Shown here: in pieces, positions 1 through 5,059 of the stretch
Layout: the number at the start of each line of letters is the position of its first letter
Position numbering within the stretch: position 1 is the first letter of the stretch
From: Acetobacteraceae bacterium
GTDB lineage: Bacteria; Pseudomonadota; Alphaproteobacteria; Acetobacterales; Acetobacteraceae
Direction: 5' to 3'
NCBI GenBank assembly: GCA_003133265.1
Contig: PKWQ01000369.1
Location: forward strand, 1 to 9,817
DNA length: 9,817 nucleotides
Made by a program: the position numbers and the translations under genes
The notes under the pieces: model-generated
What the model saw: the letters and a program-made list of their open reading frames with translations, nothing else
The model's database searches: none
Told to the model about the DNA's origin: nothing

Positions 1-978
1 TCCGGCACGGGCGCGTGGGAAGCAGCGCTGATCAACACGCTCTCGCCCGGCGATGCGGTGCTGATGACCAGTACCGGCCAGTTCGCCTATCTGTGGCAGC
101 AGATGGCCGGCCGGTTCGGGCTGGAGACGATCATGCTGGACAACGACTGGCGGCGCGGCGCCAATCCGGCGGCGATCGAGGCGGCGCTGGCCGCCGACAC
201 GGCGCACCGGATCAAGGCGGTGTGCGTGGTACACAACGAAACCTCGACCAGTTGCATGACCCATGTCCTGCCGGTGCGCCAAGCGATGGACCGAGTCGGC
301 CATCCGGCGCTGCTGATGGTCGATGCGATTTCCTCCCTGGCGTGCTCGGACTACCAGCATGATGCATGGGGCGTGGATATCACCATCTCCGGCTCGCAGA
401 AGGGGCTGATGACCCCGCCGGGCCTGTCGTTCAACGCGATCGGCGACAAGGCGCTGGCAGCATACGAGACGGCCAAACTGCCGCGCAGCTACTGGGACTG
501 GGCGCCGCTGGTGACCGCAAACAAGACCGGATTCTTCCCCTACACCCCGGCGGAGAACCTGATGTTCGCGCTGAACGAGGCGCTGAAGATGCTGCTGGAG
601 GAGGGGCTGGCCAACGTCTATGCCCGCCATGAGCGCTACGCCGAGGCGACCCGGCGCGCCGCGCGGACCTGGGGGCTCGATCTGCAATGCCAGGACCCGC
701 GCTGCTTCTCGCCGGGCGTGACGGCGATCCGGGTGCCGGATGGCCACAATGCCGATGAGTTGCGTGGGGTGATCCTGGAGAAGTTCAACATGGCGCTCGG
801 CAACGGGCTCGGCCAGATCGAGGGCAAGGTGTTCCGCATCGGCCACATGGGCGACCTGGGGCCATTGCAGCTGATTGGCACCCTGGGCGGCGTCGAGATG
901 GGGCTGCGAGCCGCGGGCATCCCGCATCAGCCGGGCGGCGTGCAGGCGGCGATGGATTATCTGGCGGGGAACGCCTGA
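1..978 (+). CDS. sgaA: Serine-glyoxylate aminotransferase (PLP class V), 5'-truncated by window edge
   Basis: Fold-type I, class V aminotransferase that uses pyridoxal phosphate to move the amino group of serine (or alanine) to glyoxylate, giving glycine and hydroxypyruvate; cytoplasmic. The frame is open from base 1, so the true start lies left of the window; 325 residues are visible and about 70 are missing against the usual ~400. The fragment opens with the SGTGAWEAAL cofactor-phosphate motif. It carries the cofactor Asp in MVDAISSL (visible residue 108) and the Schiff-base Lys in GSQKGLMTPPG (residue 134, bases 400-402). The segments HNETSTSCM, KLPRSYWDW and FPYTPAENL are typical of serine-glyoxylate enzymes. 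The ATG at 58 is internal, because the homologous frame runs through it. The gst gene follows 44 bp downstream on the same strand. In serine-cycle methylotrophs this enzyme is central, but it is also common elsewhere, so methylotrophy is not implied. A related alanine-glyoxylate or ureidoglycine specificity cannot be excluded. Confidence 0.93.
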   Translation, partial: SGTGAWEAALINTLSPGDAVLMTSTGQFAYLWQQMAGRFGLETIMLDNDWRRGANPAAIEAALAADTAHRIKAVCVVHNETSTSCMTHVLPVRQAMDRVGHPALLMVDAISSLACSDYQHDAWGVDITISGSQKGLMTPPGLSFNAIGDKALAAYETAKLPRSYWDWAPLVTANKTGFFPYTPAENLMFALNEALKMLLEEGLANVYARHERYAEATRRAARTWGLDLQCQDPRCFSPGVTAIRVPDGHNADELRGVILEKFNMALGNGLGQIEGKVFRIGHMGDLGPLQLIGTLGGVEMGLRAAGIPHQPGGVQAAMDYLAGNA

Positions 979-1005
979 CGCCTCCATATTGGAACGATCC
1001 GCAAC

Positions 1006-1016
1006 GGGGGGGGGAG
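1006..1016 (+). promoter_or_regulatory. Shine-Dalgarno of the GST gene inside a G-tract
   Basis: Nine consecutive Gs (1006-1014) run into AG, giving a GGAG core at 1013-1016 that ends 6 nt before the ATG at 1023. The spacing is good for ribosome binding and fixes that ATG as the start. The homopolymer itself is unusual and is treated as a finding. Confidence 0.75.
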
Positions 1017-1022
1017 TTACTC

Positions 1023-1721
1023 ATGATCGACGTTTGGACCTGGCCGACACCGAATGGTCACAAGGTGCATATCGGCCTGGAGGAACTCGGACTCGCCTAC
1101 AACGTGATCCCGGTCAACATCGGCAAGGGCGATCAGTTCAAGCCCGAGTTCCTGGCGATCACGCCGAATCACCGGATTCCCGCCATCGTCGATCATGATG
1201 GGCCGGGCGGGAAGAAGATCGAGCTGTTCGAGTCGGCGGCGATCCTGATCTATCTGTCGGAGAAGACCGGCGGCAAGCTGATCCCGGCGGACCCGATCGG
1301 CCGTTATACCTGCCTGCAATGGACGATGTTCCAGATGGGCGGCGTCGGGCCGATGTTCGGCCAGTACAACCATTTCGTCGCCTACGCGCCGGAGAAGATC
1401 CCCTACGCCATCGAACGCTACACCAACGAGGTGGCGCGCCTGCACCGGGTGCTGGACAAGCGGCTGTCGCAGGCGCCGTATCTGGCTGGCGAGGAATACT
1501 CCATCGCCGACATCTGCACCTTCCCCTGGATACGCAATCCGGACCGGCGCGGCATCAAACTCGCCGACTACCCGAACGTGAAGCGCTGGCACGATGTCAT
1601 CGCCGCGCGCCCGGCGGTTCAGCGGGGCGTGGAGGTGCTGTCGGAGAACCAGCGCCGCGGCCAAATGACCGATGCCGAGCGCGAGGTGATGTTCGGCAAG
1701 ACCCAGTTCGCGGCGCGGTAG
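1023..1721 (+). CDS. yfcG: Nu-class glutathione S-transferase, YfcG-like disulfide-bond oxidoreductase
   Basis: Cytosolic glutathione-dependent enzyme of 232 residues (E. coli YfcG is about 215). The N-terminal thioredoxin-like domain (about 1-85) begins with WTWPTPNGHKV. Thr9 and Asn11 match the glutathione-contacting Thr and Asn of YfcG. It then has the cis-Pro turn in HRIPAIVD (Pro53) and the glutathione-binding FESAAILIYL segment (Glu70-Ser71). The helical C-terminal domain contains LQWTMFQMGGVGPMFGQYNHF, YAIERY and EEYSIADI, all characteristic of the YfcG/YghU group. Members of this class bind two glutathiones or glutathione disulfide and reduce disulfides or peroxides rather than performing classical conjugation; this is family knowledge, not shown here. 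The start is supported by the GGAG sequence 6 nt upstream. The gene sits 44 bp after the aminotransferase gene and 64 bp before pleD, so co-transcription with the aminotransferase is plausible. There is no truncation or missing key residue. Confidence 0.93.
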   Translation: MIDVWTWPTPNGHKVHIGLEELGLAYNVIPVNIGKGDQFKPEFLAITPNHRIPAIVDHDGPGGKKIELFESAAILIYLSEKTGGKLIPADPIGRYTCLQWTMFQMGGVGPMFGQYNHFVAYAPEKIPYAIERYTNEVARLHRVLDKRLSQAPYLAGEEYSIADICTFPWIRNPDRRGIKLADYPNVKRWHDVIAARPAVQRGVEVLSENQRRGQMTDAEREVMFGKTQFAAR

Positions 1722-1728
1722 CACCGTT

Positions 1729-1741
1729 CGCCAGGGTGGCG
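1729..1741 (+). terminator. Possible weak hairpin between gst and pleD
   Basis: A 5-bp perfect stem, CGCCA (1729-1733) and TGGCG (1737-1741), closes a GGG loop 8 nt after the gst stop codon. It is followed by GTTTCCGTT, which is only moderately T-rich. It could attenuate or end gst transcription before pleD, but the stem is short and GC-rich DNA makes such hairpins by chance. Confidence 0.25.
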
Positions 1742-1785
1742 GTTTCCGTTCCAAAGCGTTTCGCCTGGGAGCACCCGGACCCGTT

Positions 1786-3150
1786 ATGTCAGCCCGTATC
1801 CTGATCGTTGACGACGTCCCGGCGAATACGCGGTTGCTGGAAGCGAAGCTGACGGCCGATTACTATCAGGTCGCCACCGCCCCGGACGGGTTCGCGGCGC
1901 TCAGCATGGCGAAGGCCTGGCAGCCCGATCTGATCCTGCTCGACGTGATGATGCCGGGTATGGACGGTTTCGAATGCTGCCGCCGGCTGAAGGATGATAT
2001 CGCGACCATGCATATCCCGGTGGTCATGGTCACCACGTTGGACGAACCGAGCGAACGGGTGCGTGGCCTGGAAGCCGGGGCCGACGATTTCCTGACCAAA
2101 CCGGTCGAGTTCGACCTGCTGATGGCGCGCGTGCGCAGCCTGATCCGGTTGAAACGGCTGCTCGATGAGTGGCGCGCGCGTGGCGAGACCGCGCGTGCGC
2201 TGGGCCTGACCGGGGAGCGTATCAACGCGCCGTCGGTTGCCGGCGCGCAGGCGTTGGTGGTGGATGACTGGGACGCCGGGGCACAATCGGTGCAGGACGC
2301 GCTGGCGCGGGAAGGCATCGTCACCGGGCGTGCGCGCAGCGAATCCGAGGCGATGAATCTCACCACGGTCACGCCGTTCGACCTGATCGTGCTCAGCCTG
2401 TCCATGACGTCTGGCGACCCGCTGCGTCTCGCGTCCAAGCTGCGCGCGGCGGATGCGACGCATGAGATACCGCTGCTGCTGATCGCGTCCCCGGATTTGC
2501 GCCATCGCATGTTGCGCGGCTTCGATCTGGGGGCGAACGACTGGCTGACACGCCCGGTGGACGAGAACGAGTTGCGCGCGCGCGCACGCAACCAGATTCG
2601 CCGCAAATTCTATCAGGATCGGCTGCGCGCCGATCTCGGCCATGCGCTGGAGATGGCGCTGACCGACCCGCTGACCGGGCTCTATAACCAGCGTTACCTG
2701 ATGCGCCACCTGAGAAACCTGTTGGCGGGCAACCAGGGCCAGGGGCTGGCGGTGCTGATGCTGGACGTCGATCGCTTCAAGGACGTGAACGACGCGTTCG
2801 GCCACGCGGTGGGCGACCGGGCGCTGGAGGCGATCGCCGCGGTGCTGCGCGGGGCCACGCGCGTGTTCGACTCGGTGGCCCGCTATGGCGGCGAGGAGTT
2901 CGCGGTGGTGATGCCCGGCACCAACCAGGCCGACGCGCTATCCGCCGCCGAGCGGCTGCGTTCGGCGGTCGAGGCGATGGTGTTCGACGTGGAGCCAGGC
3001 CGCCCGTGGCGCCTCACCATCAGCATCGGGGTTGCCTGTTGCCGGGACCGGCAGATCGGCGCCGAGGCGCTGCTGCGCGCCGCCGATCTGGCGCTGTACG
3101 CGGCCAAACGCGGCGGGCGGAACCGGGTGGAACTCGCTTCCGCAGGGTAG
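1786..3150 (+). CDS. pleD: PleD-type response regulator diguanylate cyclase (REC-REC-GGDEF)
   Basis: Makes cyclic di-GMP from two GTP when the first receiver domain is phosphorylated and the protein dimerises. It has 454 residues, the length of Caulobacter PleD. REC1 (about 1-125) has the acidic pair Asp9/Asp10, phosphoacceptor Asp53 in LLDVMMPGMDG, Thr83 and Lys105 (FLTKP), plus Tyr26, a dimer-switch residue in PleD. REC2 (about 153-275) is degenerate: Asp160/Asp161 remain, but the acceptor position is Ser204, the Thr/Ser position is Ala234 and the Lys position is Arg256, so it is an adaptor rather than a phosphate acceptor. The GGDEF domain (about 285-454) has TDPLTGLYN, the active site GGEEF at 368-372, and the product-inhibition site RVFD (Arg359, Asp362) with Arg390. 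It is therefore predicted active and feedback-inhibited. The ATG is preceded by a weak GGA at 1777-1779. divK, the usual upstream partner in Caulobacter, is absent here. The gene converges on rpmG. Confidence 0.96.
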   Translation: MSARILIVDDVPANTRLLEAKLTADYYQVATAPDGFAALSMAKAWQPDLILLDVMMPGMDGFECCRRLKDDIATMHIPVVMVTTLDEPSERVRGLEAGADDFLTKPVEFDLLMARVRSLIRLKRLLDEWRARGETARALGLTGERINAPSVAGAQALVVDDWDAGAQSVQDALAREGIVTGRARSESEAMNLTTVTPFDLIVLSLSMTSGDPLRLASKLRAADATHEIPLLLIASPDLRHRMLRGFDLGANDWLTRPVDENELRARARNQIRRKFYQDRLRADLGHALEMALTDPLTGLYNQRYLMRHLRNLLAGNQGQGLAVLMLDVDRFKDVNDAFGHAVGDRALEAIAAVLRGATRVFDSVARYGGEEFAVVMPGTNQADALSAAERLRSAVEAMVFDVEPGRPWRLTISIGVACCRDRQIGAEALLRAADLALYAAKRGGRNRVELASAG

Positions 3151-3155
3151 CGCCG

Positions 3156-3172
3156 CGCCCCAATCCGGGGCG
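3156..3172. terminator. GC-rich hairpin in the pleD/rpmG convergent gap
   Basis: A perfect 6-bp stem, CGCCCC (3156-3161) and GGGGCG (3167-3172), encloses a 5-nt loop. It sits in the 31-bp gap between the pleD stop and the rpmG stop on the opposite strand. No T-tract follows on either strand, so it is not a textbook intrinsic terminator. Its position suggests a shared bidirectional stop or pause element. Confidence 0.4.
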
Positions 3173-3181
3173 GTAGCGGGA

Positions 3182-3349
3182 TTACTTGATCTTGGCTTCC
3201 TTGAACGCAACGTGCTTGCGCGCGACGGGGTCGTACTTCTTCAGTTCGAGCTTGCCCGTCTGGGCACGGGCGTTCTTCTTCGTCACGTAGAAATACCCGG
3301 TGTCGGCAGTCGACACGAGCTTGATCTGAACGGTGTTGCTCTTGGCCAT
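3182..3349 (-). CDS. rpmG: 50S ribosomal protein L33, cysteine-free form
   Basis: Small basic protein of the large ribosomal subunit near the E-site. It is 55 residues long, the same length as E. coli L33, and matches it through KIKLVSTADTGYFYVTKKN-like, GKLELKKYDPVARKHV and the terminal KEAKIK segments. It contains no cysteine, so it belongs to the zinc-independent (C-) form rather than the zinc-ribbon form. The ATG at 3349 is chosen over an upstream in-frame start at 3391. MAKSN is the conserved family start, an AGGA (3360-3357) lies 7 nt before it, and the upstream 14 codons have no L33 homology. It lies on the same strand as topA-rnr-S41 but is separated by 141 bp with its own candidate promoter. 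Only 31 bp separate it from the convergent pleD. Confidence 0.97.
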   Translation of the reverse strand: MAKSNTVQIKLVSTADTGYFYVTKKNARAQTGKLELKKYDPVARKHVAFKEAKIK

Positions 3350-3490
3350 GGCTTGATCCTGGGAAGCGGTGTCGGCGCCGGAAGCGCCCAAAATTCAGGC
3401 GCGGAACATGCTCATCTTGTCCCCGCAGGTCAAGCGCCACGTTCGCGTGTGTGCATCGCCCGTCGAACGCTCCCCGTTACCCCTCAGTTT
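3350..3490 (-). other. Non-coding spacer between S41 peptidase gene and rpmG
   Basis: 141 bp, the longest gap in the window. It holds a candidate sigma70-type promoter for rpmG, a small leader hairpin GGCGC-N5-GCGCC at 3374-3388, and the rpmG ribosome binding site. It is locally less GC-rich than the flanking genes. I see no conserved reading frame and no strong intrinsic terminator for the upstream operon. Confidence 0.6.
3405..3433 (-). promoter_or_regulatory. Candidate housekeeping promoter of rpmG
   Basis: On the minus strand, CTTGACC gives a strong -35 match (TTGACC at 3433-3428). It is followed by a 17-nt spacer and CATGTT (3410-3405) as a poor -10. The CTTGAC -35 is the form common in alphaproteobacterial housekeeping promoters. 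It would place the transcript start some 50 nt before the rpmG ATG. The weak -10 limits confidence. Confidence 0.4.
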
Positions 3491-5059
3491 TCACCGGGCC
3501 GCTGGCGCATCCAGTCCGGCGGTCGGTGCCAGCAGCGCGGCGGCGTAGGCGGCGGGGTGGGTGATCAGGAAACGCGCGGCATCCATGTCCGCATCGCGCG
3601 CCTCGGCGGCGGGGCAGGCGCCGCGGATCGCCAGCACCTGGGCCGACGGCAGCGGCGCGCGTGCCGCGCGGTGCCGCGCGATGGCGGGTGCCATTGGCTG
3701 CGATCCGGCGTTCAGCGTCTGCAACTGACGCTCCAGCGCCTCCGGGCCGAGGCTGGTGCATACTTGCGGCAGCACGCCCAGCCCCTGGATCGGCCAGCCG
3801 AGCGGGGCGAGCACGCGCGACCAGGTCACGAACAGCTCGCCCCCGTCCGGCAGCGGCGCGATGGTCTGCACCAGCCCCTTGCCCAGCGTGGAGCTGCCCA
3901 CCACCACGGCGCGGCCGCGATCGGCCAATGCCGCCGCCAGGATTTCCGCGGCGCTGGCGGAGCGGCCATCCACCGCCACCACCGCCGGGAGGTCGGTGGC
4001 CTGGGCCCCGTCGAACGAGCGCCATACCCGCGAGGCGTCGGGGTCGCGTCCGGCGGTGATGGCAATGACGCCGGCATTGAGCAGTTCGTCGGCGATCGCG
4101 ACCGCTTCGCGCAGCAATCCGCCGCGATTGCCGCGAAGATCGAGCACGATGCCGCTGGGCGGGCGTGGGCCGGCGATGCCGCGTATCAGCTCGCGTTCCA
4201 GCCGCGCGTTGGTGCGGTAATTGAATCCGGTGACGCGCAGGATCAGCACCTCGCCCGCGCGCTCGGCGAACACCGTTTCCGGCGGCACCATCTCGCGCAG
4301 GAGCCTGACGGTGCGCGTCCGTCCGTCCCGGGTGCGCAGCGCGATCGTCACCGTCGTGTCCTCGGGGCCGGCGATCCAGCCGGTGACCACGGCGACGTCA
4401 TGGCCGGCGGTGGATTGCTCGTCGACCGCCAGGATGCGGTCGCCCGGGCGGAGCCCGGCGCGCGCGCCTGGGCCGTCGGCGATCACCGCCTGCACGAAGA
4501 CGGCGTTGCCCTGCGGGGTGAGCGTGATCCCGGCCCCGGCGCGTCCGGTGCGCCGCGCGCGATCCTCGGCGGCCTCGCGCGGGGCGACGTAGCGGGAGTA
4601 GGGGTCCAGATGGTTGAACATCTCGTCGAAGAAGGCATGCAGCACGCCCTCGGTGCCGGCCTTGCGCACCGGGGCGGAGACGCCCCAGGCGGCGGTGGCG
4701 AACTCGGCGGCGGTTTGTGCCCAGGCGCGGGGATTGTTGTCCGGCGGCGGTGGGCGCACGACCAGCATCCGGTCGGCGGCGGCGAGCCGCAGCTGGCCGT
4801 CGCGCAGGCTGACGCCGAGCGACGGGTCGAGCGCCGTCAGGCCGGAGAGGCCCCACAGGGCGAGTTGCGCCACCGGGATCGGTTCCAGGATGCGCGGGGC
4901 CATGAAGGTGAGCGCGGTGGCGGTGACATCGGTGGCGAGGGCAGGGTTCCAGCCGGGGGTCGCGGTGTTGGGCGGCGGGGCCGTCCGGGGTGACGAAGCG
5001 GGCTCCGCCTGCGCATGTGCGGTGAGTAGCAACAGCAGCAGGATGCTGAAACGAGTCAC
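3491..5059 (-). CDS. Exported S41 family (CtpA-like) C-terminal processing peptidase with PDZ domain
   Basis: Predicted periplasmic serine protease of 522 residues with the Ser-Lys mechanism of tail-specific proteases. Residues 1-18 form a signal peptide (MTRF, a run of Leu, then AHAQA|E). Residue order: helical N-terminal part with the S41 hallmark LDPYSRYVAP (151-160), PDZ domain (about 172-255, with GAGITL and GLRPGDRILAVD), then the protease core with GIVLDLRGNRGG (303-314), SASAAEI (367-373) and GKGLVQ (393-398). By the spacing in known CtpB/D1P enzymes the catalytic residues are Ser369, Lys394 and Gln398, all present. The only two cysteines, Cys434 and Cys482, lie in the C-terminal region and could form a disulfide. 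The start is GTG, chosen because it yields the signal peptide at once and overlaps the rnr stop by 4 nt (GTGA), implying translational coupling. The substrate is unknown. I do not assign ctpA, since the sequence is longer and more divergent than ordinary CtpA. Confidence 0.92.
   Translation of the reverse strand: MTRFSILLLLLLTAHAQAEPASSPRTAPPPNTATPGWNPALATDVTATALTFMAPRILEPIPVAQLALWGLSGLTALDPSLGVSLRDGQLRLAAADRMLVVRPPPPDNNPRAWAQTAAEFATAAWGVSAPVRKAGTEGVLHAFFDEMFNHLDPYSRYVAPREAAEDRARRTGRAGAGITLTPQGNAVFVQAVIADGPGARAGLRPGDRILAVDEQSTAGHDVAVVTGWIAGPEDTTVTIALRTRDGRTRTVRLLREMVPPETVFAERAGEVLILRVTGFNYRTNARLERELIRGIAGPRPPSGIVLDLRGNRGGLLREAVAIADELLNAGVIAITAGRDPDASRVWRSFDGAQATDLPAVVAVDGRSASAAEILAAALADRGRAVVVGSSTLGKGLVQTIAPLPDGGELFVTWSRVLAPLGWPIQGLGVLPQVCTSLGPEALERQLQTLNAGSQPMAPAIARHRAARAPLPSAQVLAIRGACPAAEARDADMDAARFLITHPAAYAAALLAPTAGLDAPAAR
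3661..3680. repeat. Exact 10-bp tandem duplication in the S41 gene
   Basis: GTGCCGCGCG occurs twice in direct succession on the plus strand, inside the codons for RHRAARA near residue 465 of the S41 peptidase. The unit is not a multiple of three, so a change in copy number would shift the frame after the catalytic core. Confidence 0.8.

Noticed and set aside
58..978. ATG at 58 as the true start of the aminotransferase gene
   Set aside because: The SGTGAWEAAL cofactor motif is encoded in the same frame upstream from base 1, so the gene continues beyond the window.
1017..1754. 245-codon open frame on the minus strand opposite the GST gene
   Set aside because: Antisense to a well-conserved YfcG-type protein, with no ribosome binding site or domain of its own.
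1789..2805. 338-codon open frame on the minus strand opposite pleD
   Set aside because: Antisense to intact PleD; its composition is rich in His, Gln and Arg as expected of a complement frame.
3350..3391. Upstream in-frame ATG extending L33 by 14 residues
   Set aside because: The extension has no homology to L33, while the internal MAKSN start matches the family's 55-residue length and has an AGGA at 7-nt spacing.
3032..4993. 653-codon open frame on the plus strand opposite the S41 gene and rpmG
   Set aside because: It runs antisense to a clearly homologous peptidase and L33 gene, is full of low-complexity Arg/Gly/Ala/His, and has no recognisable domain. It is an expected antisense shadow of GC-rich codon use.
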